A stretch of DNA of 14,179 nt from Actinomycetota bacterium (GTDB taxonomy: Bacteria; Actinomycetota; Thermoleophilia; Gaiellales; Gaiellaceae), in NCBI GenBank assembly GCA_005883245.1, contig VAXT01000089.1, positions 1 to 14,179 on the forward strand. Reading direction: 5' to 3'. Position 1 is the stretch's first letter. Each line of letters starts with the position of its first letter. The translations under genes and the position numbers were made by a program. This document shows, in pieces, positions 1 through 6,906 of the stretch. The notes below the pieces were generated by a model that was not told where the DNA came from, did not search any database, and was given only the letters and a program-made list of their open reading frames with translations.

Positions 1-713
1 CCGGTGCCGACGGTGCCCGAGCCGAGGACGTCACCGGCCCGCAGGCGGGTGTTGCGCGCGGCGTGAGCGACGATCGCGTCCCACGAGTGGTGCATGTCGC
101 CCATGTTCCCGCGCGAGCGTTCCTCGCCGTTCACCCGCGCGAGCATCTCGAGCCGCAGGTCGCCGAGCTCGTCGGGCGTGACGACGAACGGGCCGAGGCT
201 CGTCGCGAAGTCCTTGCCCTTCGACGGGCCGAGGCCGATCTTCATCTCGGGGCGCTGGAGGTCGCGCGCGGACCAGTCGTTCATGATCGTGAACCCGCCG
301 ATCCGGCCGTCCTTGCCGATCACGACCGCCGCCTCGAGCTCGTAGTCGAGCTCGTTCGTGCCGGCCGGGTACGGGATCTCCGCCTCCGGGCCGTAGATCG
401 CCGCCGGGTTCGTGAAGTAGAACGCCGGCATCTCGTACCACTCCGGAACCATCTCCAGGCCCCGCAGGCCGCGCGCCGTCTTGACGTGCTGCTCGAACGC
501 GTAGAAGTCGCGGATCGCGGGCGGGTAGAGCACGGGCGGGCGCAGATCCACGTCCGCGAGCGCGTACTCGGCGTGCTCGCGCGCCTTGCCGCCGCCGGCG
601 AAGAACGACTGGAGCGTCTGGGCGGCGAGCTGGACGACACGGTCGCCGTCGACGCGCCCGGGCCAGCCTCGCTTCAGGTCCGCTCCCCTGGGGCTGAACA
701 TGCACAGCTTCAT
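1..713 (-). CDS. Fumarylacetoacetate hydrolase (FAH) family enzyme, C-terminus cut off by window edge
   Basis: The reverse strand from the ATG at 711-713 gives 237 codons that run off the left edge. Residues 1 to about 60 are an N-terminal extension (starts MKLCMFSPRG). The FAH catalytic fold follows, with the metal-binding acidic motif DYELE (Glu125, Glu127) and a downstream NDWSARD (Asp146). FAH-fold enzymes cleave C-C bonds or hydrate/decarboxylate acylpyruvate-like substrates using Mg or Ca. Because hpd lies upstream in the same run of genes, fumarylacetoacetase (last step of homogentisate breakdown) is a reasonable guess, but the family has many substrates and the C-terminus is missing. 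The start codon overlaps the stop of the CDF gene by four bases (ATGA), which supports both this start and translational coupling. Longer open frames on either strand here are composition-driven shadows. Confidence 0.88.
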   Translation of the reverse strand, partial: MKLCMFSPRGADLKRGWPGRVDGDRVVQLAAQTLQSFFAGGGKAREHAEYALADVDLRPPVLYPPAIRDFYAFEQHVKTARGLRGLEMVPEWYEMPAFYFTNPAAIYGPEAEIPYPAGTNELDYELEAAVVIGKDGRIGGFTIMNDWSARDLQRPEMKIGLGPSKGKDFATSLGPFVVTPDELGDLRLEMLARVNGEERSRGNMGDMHHSWDAIVAHAARNTRLRAGDVLGSGTVGT

Positions 714-2068
714 GGCTCGGTGTGCACGCTAACGTCAGCGAGCTCGGGGAGGGCGCGGCGGACATCCTCCTCGACCTCGCTTGCCAACGCGTGCGCGTCG
801 GCCAGGGTGCACTCCGGGTCGAGGCCGAGCGTGAGGAACGCGACGAGCCCGTCCTCGGTCTGGAGGAAGCGGACTTCACGAGGAGGCGCTCCGGTGCGCG
901 CTTTGACGAGCCCTCGGACCCGCTGTGCGTCGGCCTCGACGTTCGCCCCTGCAGGCGCGCTCCCGGCGGCGGGCTCGCGGAGCGGCTCGAGATGCGTTTG
1001 GACGGAGGCCACCTCCGGGACGGCCTCTGCGATTGCCCGTTCGACCTGGGACGCGACGTCGTGCGCGTTCTGGAGCGTCAGGTCTTGAGGCAGCTTGAGG
1101 TGCAACGCGACCTGGAGCCCGTCGTCGACCGCGACCACGCGGACGTTGTGGAGCTCGCGCACGCCTGGCACGGTGAGCGCCGCGGCGTTGATCCGCTCGC
1201 GGAGGGCCGCGTCCTCCACGTCCGGCTCGACGTGGACGACGATGTCGCTCTGGGGCAGGGCGCGCTGCACCGCGGCTTCGACCGCGTCCGCAGCCGCGTG
1301 ACCCTGCCCCACGCCGGCGTCCGGGGAGACGCCGATGACGACGTCGGCGAAGTGGCGGCCCGCGGCCTCCCGCATGCGGAGCCGCCGAAGCTGGACACCC
1401 GGCTTCAAATGCTCGATCGCCTCGCGTGCCGCGCGCTCGGCGTCGACCGGGACGCGGTCCATGAGCACGTCCACGTTCCCCCGCATCAGCCGCGCCGCGG
1501 CAATGAGGACGAGCACGGCGACGAAGAGCGCGGCGAGCGCGTCGCCCTCGCGCCAGCCCGCACGCGCGAGCAGGAGCCCGCACAGGACGGCCGTCGACCC
1601 CATCAGGTCGCTGCCGAAGTGAAGCGCGTTCGATGCGAGCGCCGGGCTGCCGTACCGGCGCGAGGCGCGCAGCGAGACGATCATCCGGCTCGCGTCGATC
1701 GCGATCACGATCAGCACGACGAGGATCGCGTACCAGACAGGGTCCACGCTCGGCTCGGCGGAGCCGACGAGGACGGCCAGAGAGCGGTACGAGATGTACA
1801 GGCTGGCGAGGACGAGGATCCCCGCCTCGGCCAGCGCGGCGAGGTGCTCCGCCTTCCCGTGCCCGTACGGGTGCCCGCGATCGGCCGGCCTCCCGGAGAC
1901 CCCGACCGCGAACAGCGTCAGCAGCGCCGCCACGAGGTCGGTGCCGGAGTGCACCGCTTCGGAGACGAGCCCGAGGCTCCCGCTCGCGAGACCGGTGGCG
2001 AGCTTCAGCGAGATGAGCACGCAGGCGGCGACCACCGAGACGAGGGCGGTGCGCCTTTGCGGGCTCAT
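710..2068 (-). CDS. CDF-family cation (zinc-type) transporter with three tandem C-terminal cytoplasmic domains
   Basis: A 452-residue cation diffusion facilitator, a proton-coupled exporter of divalent metal from the cytoplasm. About six membrane segments occupy residues 10-195. TM2 carries HSGTD (His40, Asp44) and TM5 carries HFGSD (His150, Asp154). This HD/HD tetrad is known for zinc-transporting members, so zinc is the best substrate guess. HPYGHGKAEH (66-75) is the conserved cytoplasmic loop. Ordinary CDF proteins are about 300 residues with one ferredoxin-like C-terminal domain. Here that domain occurs three times: about 206-282, 288-362 and 380-452. The copies end in HVEP, HLEP and HTEP, and each has a matching helix (GHAAADAVEAAVQRALPQ, AHDVASQVERAIAEAVPE, AHALASEVEEDVRRALPE). 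The ATG start lies 29 bp after the stop of the small membrane gene, with no strong Shine-Dalgarno. Confidence 0.93.
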   Translation of the reverse strand: MSPQRRTALVSVVAACVLISLKLATGLASGSLGLVSEAVHSGTDLVAALLTLFAVGVSGRPADRGHPYGHGKAEHLAALAEAGILVLASLYISYRSLAVLVGSAEPSVDPVWYAILVVLIVIAIDASRMIVSLRASRRYGSPALASNALHFGSDLMGSTAVLCGLLLARAGWREGDALAALFVAVLVLIAAARLMRGNVDVLMDRVPVDAERAAREAIEHLKPGVQLRRLRMREAAGRHFADVVIGVSPDAGVGQGHAAADAVEAAVQRALPQSDIVVHVEPDVEDAALRERINAAALTVPGVRELHNVRVVAVDDGLQVALHLKLPQDLTLQNAHDVASQVERAIAEAVPEVASVQTHLEPLREPAAGSAPAGANVEADAQRVRGLVKARTGAPPREVRFLQTEDGLVAFLTLGLDPECTLADAHALASEVEEDVRRALPELADVSVHTEP

Positions 2069-2097
2069 CCCGCGAAGGCTACGGAGTCAGATTCGCT

Positions 2098-2226
2098 CTA
2101 GTACCAGCGACCCCTGCGGAAGCCACCGAACAGCAGACCGAGGACGATCAGGATGATCCCAATGACCCAGTTCCAGATGAAGCCGAGGATGATCCCGAGG
2201 ATGATGAGGACTGCGCCTGCGCCCAC
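2098..2226 (-). CDS. Small hydrophobic membrane protein (DUF6131-like), 42 aa
   Basis: The reverse strand from the GTG at 2224-2226 reads 42 codons to the TAG at 2098-2100. A clear AGGAG lies seven bases upstream. The protein is almost entirely hydrophobic (AVLIILGIILGFIWNW, then VIGIILIVLGLLFGG) and ends in a short basic-aromatic tail, RRGRWY, predicting two tight membrane passes or a hairpin. Layout and tail resemble the actinobacterial DUF6131 family, whose function is unknown; this match is from memory. It sits 18 bp after the hpd stop and 29 bp before the CDF start, so it is probably co-transcribed with both. It is easily missed because of its size. The ribosome-binding site and the in-frame fit between tightly packed neighbours make it convincing. 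Confidence 0.75.
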   Translation of the reverse strand: MGAGAVLIILGIILGFIWNWVIGIILIVLGLLFGGFRRGRWY

Positions 2227-2244
2227 TACCTGTCTCCTCTCTCG

Positions 2245-3207
2245 CTAGAGATTGCCCCGCAAGGCCTGTTCTCGTTCGATTGCTTCGAACAATGCCTTGA
2301 AATTGCCTTCTCCAAACCCGCGCGAGCCGTGGCGCTCGATGATCTCGAAGAAGAGCGTCGGCCGATCTTGCGCGGTTTTCGTGAAGATCTGAAGCAGGTA
2401 CCCCTCCTCGTCGCGGTCGGCCAGGATGCCGAGGCGACGGAGGTCGTCGTAGTCCACGTCGATCTCGCCGACGCGGTCTTCCAGGTCGTCGTAGTACGCG
2501 ATCGGAGTCTTGAGGAACCGCAGCCCGCGCTCCTCGAGCTCCTGCACCGTGCCCACGATGTCGTCCGTGGCCAGCGCCACGTGCTGCACCCCCGGCCCGC
2601 CGTAGAAGTCGAGGTACTCCTCGATCTGGCTCTTCCGCTTCCCCTCGGCGGGCTCGTTGATCGGGAACTTGATCTTGCCCTCGCCGTCCATCATCACCTT
2701 CGACATCAGCGCCGAGTACTCCGTCGAGATCGCCTCGTCGGAGAAGTGGATCAGCTCGGTCATGCCGAACGCCCGCTCGTAGAACTCGACCCAGTGCTCC
2801 ATCCGGCCGAGCTCGACGTTGCCGACGACGTGGTCGATGTTCTGCAGCCCGATGCCGGTTGCGGGCGCGCCGTTCTCGGTCGTCGACGTGTAGCCGGGGA
2901 GGTACGGGCCCGCGTAGTCGTCGCGACTGACGAACGTGTGGATGTTCTCCCCGTACGTCGCGATCGCCGCCAGCTCGACCCGGCCGAAGTCGTCCTCCAC
3001 CCAGTGCGGCTCGACGACGCTCCTCGCACCGCGCTGCACGGCCTGGCGGTAGGCCTCGGTCGCGTTCGGCACCGTGAGCGCGACGTCCTTGACGCCGTCC
3101 CCGTGTGAGCACGCGAAGCGGGTGATCTCGCTGTCCGGGCGGAGGCCGCTCGTGAGCACGAGCCGGACGTCGTTCTGGTCGAGGACGTACGAGGCGCGAT
3201 CCCGCAC
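2245..3207 (-). CDS. hpd: 4-hydroxyphenylpyruvate dioxygenase, N-terminus missing or rearranged
   Basis: HPPD converts 4-hydroxyphenylpyruvate to homogentisate with Fe(II) and O2, the second step of tyrosine catabolism. From the GTG at 3205-3207 the protein has 320 residues. The catalytic C-terminal half is intact: iron ligands His126 (LQNIDHVVGN), His209 (GVQHVALA) and Glu288 (LFFEIIER), and the family-typical end EREQALRGNL. Homology continues upstream in the same frame for 27 more codons to about 3288 (GNAKQAAYFYERAFGF...AYAGPETG), so the GTG is not the ancestral start. The roughly 15-20 residues that should precede GNAKQ, and any ATG/GTG/TTG, are absent; the frame stays open only to a stop at 3451-3453 and reads RDD coding sequence out of frame. 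The gene may be inactive, started internally, or mis-assembled. The small membrane gene follows 18 bp after the stop. Confidence 0.9.
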   Translation of the reverse strand: MRDRASYVLDQNDVRLVLTSGLRPDSEITRFACSHGDGVKDVALTVPNATEAYRQAVQRGARSVVEPHWVEDDFGRVELAAIATYGENIHTFVSRDDYAGPYLPGYTSTTENGAPATGIGLQNIDHVVGNVELGRMEHWVEFYERAFGMTELIHFSDEAISTEYSALMSKVMMDGEGKIKFPINEPAEGKRKSQIEEYLDFYGGPGVQHVALATDDIVGTVQELEERGLRFLKTPIAYYDDLEDRVGEIDVDYDDLRRLGILADRDEEGYLLQIFTKTAQDRPTLFFEIIERHGSRGFGEGNFKALFEAIEREQALRGNL

Positions 3208-3281
3208 GCCGGTCTCCGGCCCCGCGTACGCAGTCTGCGTGAACCCGAATGCGCGCTCGTAGAAGTACGCGGCCTGCTTCG

Positions 3282-3300
3282 CATTGCCGCGCGTGCGACG
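3282..3300 (-). other. RDD/hpd junction: probable deletion or assembly breakpoint
   Basis: On the reverse strand one frame reads the end of the RDD domain (RTSVARA, codons 3305-3288). The frame offset from it starts HPPD homology at GNAKQAAYF (codons from 3288 downwards). The two homologies abut within a few bases. There is no room for the RDD stop codon, an intergenic gap, a ribosome-binding site or the first 15-20 HPPD residues. The frames differ, so this is not a clean in-frame fusion. Confidence 0.7.
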
Positions 3301-3761
3301 GACGTCCTCGCTGCGAGGTCGCCGAGCCGTCTCCGACGCGAACCCGTCGCGAGTATCGCGATGAATCCGACGAGGTAGAAGAACGGCAGCCAGTCGACGA
3401 TCCGCAGAAGCGTCCTCAGCACGATTGCGCCGACGGAAGGACGCGCTCCGTCACTCCCGACGACACGCAAACCGAGCAATAGCTTGCCTGGAGTTGCTGC
3501 AGCTAGAGCTTCGAAGACGAGGTAATACGCGAGCACGAGGCCCAGGTACAGGAGGAAGGCCCCACCGGTAAGGGAGACCGTCCGCGAGGACGACCCAGAC
3601 GCGCTGTGCGACTCGGTATCGCCGATCGTGATCGCGAGGACGAAGAACAAGACGAGAAGCAGACCGACGTCGATCAAGCCAGCAGCGATGCGTCGCCCGA
3701 GAACGTCCTCGGCATCAGTCCCGGCACGCTCTTGCTCTCGGCCCGCAGGATCCGAGCTCAT
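3289..3761 (-). CDS. RDD-family membrane protein, natural 3' end lost
   Basis: From the ATG at 3759-3761, nine bases after the stop of the MFS gene, about 157 residues match the RDD family: three hydrophobic segments (about 26-46, 66-86, 124-140) and the name-giving residues Arg24, Asp31 (RRIAAGLID) and Asp123 (IVDWLPF). The family-typical end, RRRRLGDLAARTSVARA, is present at residues 142-158. RDD proteins normally stop around here. Instead the frame runs on to a stop at 2760-2762, adding about 175 Arg/Ser/Thr-rich residues that are the out-of-frame image of hpd. The coordinates given cover only the recognisable RDD part. RDD proteins have no settled general role; some have been linked to ion transport. 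Frame and position suggest that its stop codon was removed by the event that removed the hpd start. Confidence 0.78.
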
Positions 3762-3770
3762 GCGGCGATC

Positions 3771-5297
3771 CTAACGCGCTCTTTGCGGCGAGATGCTCGG
3801 CGCGGCCGGCTCCGTCTGGGGGGTGTCGACCTCCTCGCGGAGCGGGACCTGCTTCAGCCACAGGGCCACGATCACGAGCGTGACGAGGCAGAGCAGTGAC
3901 GCCGCGAGGAACGCCGGCTGCAGCGCGTTCGCGAGCGACTCCCGCAGGTTCGGCGGCAGCCGGTGCACCGATCCGCGGTCGAGGTGCGACCCGGCGGGCA
4001 GGCCGTGGTTGACGATCACGCCCATCGCGGTGACGCCGAGCGTCGCTCCGATCGCGCGCGCTGACTGCGTCAATGCCGTCGCCGACCCCATGGCGCGCAT
4101 CGGGACCTGGTTCTGGACCGCGACCACGAAGACCTGCATCATCATCCCGAGCCCGACGCCGGCGACGACCATGTACGCGGCCGCCTGCGCGTTCGTCGTC
4201 GACGTGTCCATCCGAGAGAGCAGGAAGAGCCCGGTCGCGAGCACGACCGGCCCGACGAGCGCATTCGGCCGGTAGTGGCCGCTCCGGGAGATCCACTGGC
4301 CGGAAATCGCGCTCGCGACGACGGCCCCGAGCATGAACGGAGTGAGGACGACGCCCGAGGACGTGGCCGAGGTGCCGATCACTCCCTGGACGAAAAGCGG
4401 GACGAACGCGATCGTTCCGACCATCGCCATCGCCGACAGTCCGACCGAGGCCACGCCGGCCGCGACGATCGGGTTGCGCAGGAACTCGAACGGCAGGATC
4501 GGCTCCTTCGCCCTCCGCTCGACGAACACGAACGCCGTCAACGAGACGAGCGCGATCGCGAACGCTCCGAGCACCTGCGCCGAGCTCCACGGATGCGTCT
4601 CGCCGCCCCAGACGAGCCCGAGCAGGAACGAGCTCGTCCCGATCGCGAGCAGCGTCGCCCCGAGCAGGTCGAGCGAGTGCTCGCGACGCTGCGTCCGCTT
4701 CGGGATCGCGATCGCGATCACGGTCAGGGCGGCCGCGCCGACGGGCAGGTTGACGAAGAACACCCAGCGCCAGGTCGTGTGGTCCACGATCAGGCCGCCG
4801 AGAGCGGGCCCGATGATCGAGCCGGCGGCGAACGTCGCGCCGATCAGGCCCTGGTAGCGACCACGATCGCGCGGCGGGACGATGACGCCCACGGTCGCGA
4901 TGGCGAGGGCGAACAACCCCCCAGCCCCCGTCCCCTGCACAGCGCGAGCAGCGACGAGCTGGCCCATGCTTTGCGAGAAACCGCACAGCACGGAGCCGAA
5001 GAGGAAGATCGAGATCGCGACGATGTACAGCAGGCGCCGCCCGTGGATGTCGCCGAGCTTCCCGTACAGCGGGACGGTGACCGCCATGGCGAGGACGTAG
5101 GCGGTGATCACCCACGAGTAGCTCTTGAGGCCTCCAATGTCGGCGACGATGTGCGGCAGCGCCGTCGCGACGATCGTCTGGTCGAGCGCCGCGAGGAGCA
5201 GCGCAACCATGATCGCGCCGTAGATCGCCAGGACACGTCCGATGGTGAAGCGATATCCGGGCGGCTTCCGGGCGAGGCGAGCACGAAGCGAAGCCAC
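3771..5297 (-). CDS. MFS drug exporter, DHA2 (EmrB/QacA-type) family, 14 TM
   Basis: A 508-residue major facilitator, probably a proton-driven exporter of drugs or toxic metabolites at the inner membrane. Diagnostic motifs: LDQTIVATALPHIVADIGG (38-56) in TM1, carrying the Asp typical of DHA2 members; motif A GKLGDIHGRR (79-88); the antiporter motif GSIIGPALGG (159-168); and TWRWVFFVNLPVG (175-187). Length and hydropathy fit 14 membrane segments with a charged C-terminal tail. The GTG at 5295-5297 is the only upstream start before an in-frame TGA at 5304-5306. It lies 11 bp after the PIN toxin stop, and the RDD gene follows after nine bases, so all appear co-transcribed. Substrate cannot be inferred. 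Export of aromatic intermediates is possible given the hpd and FAH genes downstream, but that is speculation. Confidence 0.93.
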   Translation of the reverse strand: MASLRARLARKPPGYRFTIGRVLAIYGAIMVALLLAALDQTIVATALPHIVADIGGLKSYSWVITAYVLAMAVTVPLYGKLGDIHGRRLLYIVAISIFLFGSVLCGFSQSMGQLVAARAVQGTGAGGLFALAIATVGVIVPPRDRGRYQGLIGATFAAGSIIGPALGGLIVDHTTWRWVFFVNLPVGAAALTVIAIAIPKRTQRREHSLDLLGATLLAIGTSSFLLGLVWGGETHPWSSAQVLGAFAIALVSLTAFVFVERRAKEPILPFEFLRNPIVAAGVASVGLSAMAMVGTIAFVPLFVQGVIGTSATSSGVVLTPFMLGAVVASAISGQWISRSGHYRPNALVGPVVLATGLFLLSRMDTSTTNAQAAAYMVVAGVGLGMMMQVFVVAVQNQVPMRAMGSATALTQSARAIGATLGVTAMGVIVNHGLPAGSHLDRGSVHRLPPNLRESLANALQPAFLAASLLCLVTLVIVALWLKQVPLREEVDTPQTEPAAPSISPQRAR

Positions 5298-5308
5298 GAA
5301 TCTTCAGC

Positions 5309-5719
5309 CTAGCCTTCGGCCTCGAGCGTGCGGAGGAACTCGGTCGGCGTGAAGATCGGAAAGGCCTCGGCGAGGCCGAGCAGGTGCTGATCGCCTGAGA
5401 CGAGCACTGCTTGCCGGCTTTCCGCGAGGGCCAGAAGAAAATCGTCAGCGCGGTCCGGCGAACGCGGCGGCGCGGCTTCGGGATCTACGGCGAACGTGGC
5501 CTGCTCCCTGATCAGGGCGACGAACGCACCCGCCTCGTCTGGATCGATCCGTCCGTGGAACTTCGGCGAGCCAAGTGTTCGGCCGACTTCATTCAGGAGC
5601 TGAGGCGACGCAACGAGCTCATACTCGCCGGCGATCCAGCGAGCGAGGAGTTGTGCGGGGGTTCCACTTGGGGACAGGAGCGCCGAAACGAGAACGTTGG
5701 CGTCCAGGACGGCGCGCAC
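5309..5719 (-). CDS. PIN-domain toxin of a type II toxin-antitoxin pair
   Basis: A 136-residue single-domain PIN protein, resembling the 'putative toxin, PIN family' group (COG1569) more than short classical VapC. PIN toxins are Mg-dependent ribonucleases. The acidic set is visible: Asp6 (AVLDANVLVS), Glu44 (LLNEVGRTL), Asp92/Asp93 (PDRADDFLLALAE) and Asp110 (VSGDQHLLGL), so the active site looks intact. The GTG start at 5717-5719 directly follows the TGA of the antitoxin gene (TGAGTG), the usual antitoxin-first coupling. The MFS gene starts 11 bp after its stop, so toxin transcription may read on into the exporter. The RNA target cannot be told from sequence. Confidence 0.88.
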   Translation of the reverse strand: MRAVLDANVLVSALLSPSGTPAQLLARWIAGEYELVASPQLLNEVGRTLGSPKFHGRIDPDEAGAFVALIREQATFAVDPEAAPPRSPDRADDFLLALAESRQAVLVSGDQHLLGLAEAFPIFTPTEFLRTLEAEG

Positions 5720-5953
5720 TCAGTCGAGCGCAGTCTTTCGCATCTCGTGTTGCGCCTCAACCGCGAGGGCGATCGCTTCGTCCTCCGGCATGTCGTTTCG
5801 TGCCCAGATCCGCTCGAGGAGGTCGAAGCCGAGCTCACGTCGCAGCGCGTCCTCGATCACCTGGCTGTCTCCCTTGCCCGTGCGCGCTGCGCGAACCTTG
5901 ACCGCTCGGAGAACGTTCTCGTCGACCGTAAGCGTTGTTCGTACGCGCGCCAT
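5720..5953 (-). CDS. Ribbon-helix-helix antitoxin partner of the PIN toxin
   Basis: A 77-residue protein. Residues 3-41 form a ribbon-helix-helix DNA-binding unit: strand RVRTTLTVD, then helices ENVLRAVKVRAARTG and SQVIEDALRREL. This is the CopG/VapB-like layout in which a dimer inserts paired strands into the major groove. The acidic C-terminal half (about 42-77, FDLLERIWARNDMPEDEAIALAV) should be the toxin-binding tail. By family precedent it neutralises the PIN toxin encoded immediately downstream and represses its own promoter. The ATG at 5951-5953 has no real Shine-Dalgarno; a -10 element ends six bases before it, suggesting a leaderless message. A palindrome just upstream is the likely autoregulatory operator. 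Confidence 0.85.
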   Translation of the reverse strand: MARVRTTLTVDENVLRAVKVRAARTGKGDSQVIEDALRRELGFDLLERIWARNDMPEDEAIALAVEAQHEMRKTALD

Positions 5954-5988
5954 CTTCGCATCATAGCATCACGATGCGAAAGCGTCAC
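5954..5988 (-). promoter_or_regulatory. Leaderless promoter with overlapping palindromic operator of the toxin-antitoxin pair
   Basis: Read on the minus strand: GTGACG at 5988-5983 (4/6 to TTGACA), a 17-bp spacer, TATGAT at 5965-5960 (5/6 to TATAAT), then six bases to the ATG, so transcription should start at about the A of the start codon. Over the spacer and -10 lies a perfect 8-bp inverted repeat, TTCGCATC (5980-5973) and GATGCGAA (5962-5955), separated by 10 bp; a further GATGC half-site lies in between. Repressor bound here would block the -10. The -35 overlaps the stop codon of the EamA gene. Confidence 0.62.
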
Positions 5989-6893
5989 TCTGCGGGCCCG
6001 AGCGGCGGCCGGCGCTCCCTCGAGAGGAAGATCCCGGCCGCGATCGCGAGCCCGCCCGCGGCCTGGATCACGGTCAGGCGCTCGTCGAGCAGGAGCAGCG
6101 CCACGATTGCGGCCAGGAACGGTTGGAGGTTGGCGAAGAGCGACGCGCGCGACGGGCCGACCTGGTCGATCGCCGTGAACCAGAGCAGGTTCGTCAGCAC
6201 CAGCGGGCCGAGGACCGCGAATGCGAAGCCGATCCAGACGAGCGCGCCGAAGTCGAACGTCTGGTCTCCGAGCTCCGGCGAGGCGAGCAGGAGCAGCGGC
6301 ACGGACACGAGGCAGAGGAAGACCGCGCTCAGGCGGAACGGCGAGTAGCGGCGCATGAGCGGCGCGACGGCGACCGAGTAGCCGCCCCACGTTGCGGCGC
6401 CCAGCACGGCGAGGAGGTCGCCGCCAAGGTTGGCGGACACGCTCTTCCCCGAACCGGCGGTGACGAGCACGACGCCTGCGAAGGAGAGCGTGGCCGCGAT
6501 CCAGAACCGCCGACCGAGCCGCTCGATCCCGACGAGGCGCGAGATGAGCGCTGTGAAGATCGGCAGCGTGCCGAACAGGAGCGCAGCGGTCGTCGCGGTC
6601 GTCAGGTCGAGCGCGAAGACGAAGCTGAGCTGATTCACGAGCAGGAGCACGACGGCGAGCCCGACGAGCGGCAGATCGCCGCGCCCGATCCTGAGCGAGC
6701 GCTCGCGCGGGAACGTGAGCGCGACGAACACGAGCGCAGCGGCCGAGTAGCGGAGCGACGAGTAGGGGAGCGGGCGCAACCCGGCGTCGAGGATGTACTT
6801 CGAGACCGTGAAGTTGAGCGCCCAGATCGTGACGGTGACCAGCAGCATCAGGTCGGCTGCTGACGCCCGGCGCACCGCGAGACCGTAGTCCAC
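5985..6893 (-). CDS. EamA/DMT-superfamily transporter (10 TM)
   Basis: A 302-residue drug/metabolite transporter with two EamA repeats, about 14-147 and 158-291, and ten predicted membrane helices. The start of repeat 1 (MLLVTVTIWALNFTVSKYIL, residues 16-35) and the end of repeat 2 (LLLDERLTVIQAAGGLAIAAGIFLS, as separate blocks 266-275 and 276-291) are typical of RhaT/EamA exporters of amino acids or metabolites. The substrate is unknown. The GTG at 6891-6893 is taken as start because it leaves a short cytoplasmic leader. An ATG at 6846-6848 (Met16), immediately before the first helix, is an alternative. The divergent hypothetical gene starts only 13 bp away, so a promoter for either gene must lie inside the other or be very compact. 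The stop abuts the toxin-antitoxin promoter. Confidence 0.9.
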   Translation of the reverse strand: MDYGLAVRRASAADLMLLVTVTIWALNFTVSKYILDAGLRPLPYSSLRYSAAALVFVALTFPRERSLRIGRGDLPLVGLAVVLLLVNQLSFVFALDLTTATTAALLFGTLPIFTALISRLVGIERLGRRFWIAATLSFAGVVLVTAGSGKSVSANLGGDLLAVLGAATWGGYSVAVAPLMRRYSPFRLSAVFLCLVSVPLLLLASPELGDQTFDFGALVWIGFAFAVLGPLVLTNLLWFTAIDQVGPSRASLFANLQPFLAAIVALLLLDERLTVIQAAGGLAIAAGIFLSRERRPPLGPAE

Positions 6894-6906
6894 TACGCTT
6901 CTCGCC

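Noticed and set aside
63..1088. Long plus-strand open frame (341 aa) across the FAH/CDF region
   Set aside because: It runs antisense to two clearly homologous minus-strand genes, is Arg/Asp/Glu-rich without domain features, and is an expected by-product of very high GC content. The same applies to 722-2101, 2329-3108, 4275-5312, 6123-6863, 9301-10257, 10924-12054 and 12059-13240.
2760..3288. C-terminal extension of the RDD protein to 333 aa
   Set aside because: The extension is the out-of-frame image of conserved hpd codons (Arg/Thr/Ser-rich, no fold), so it is a consequence of the missing stop rather than a domain.
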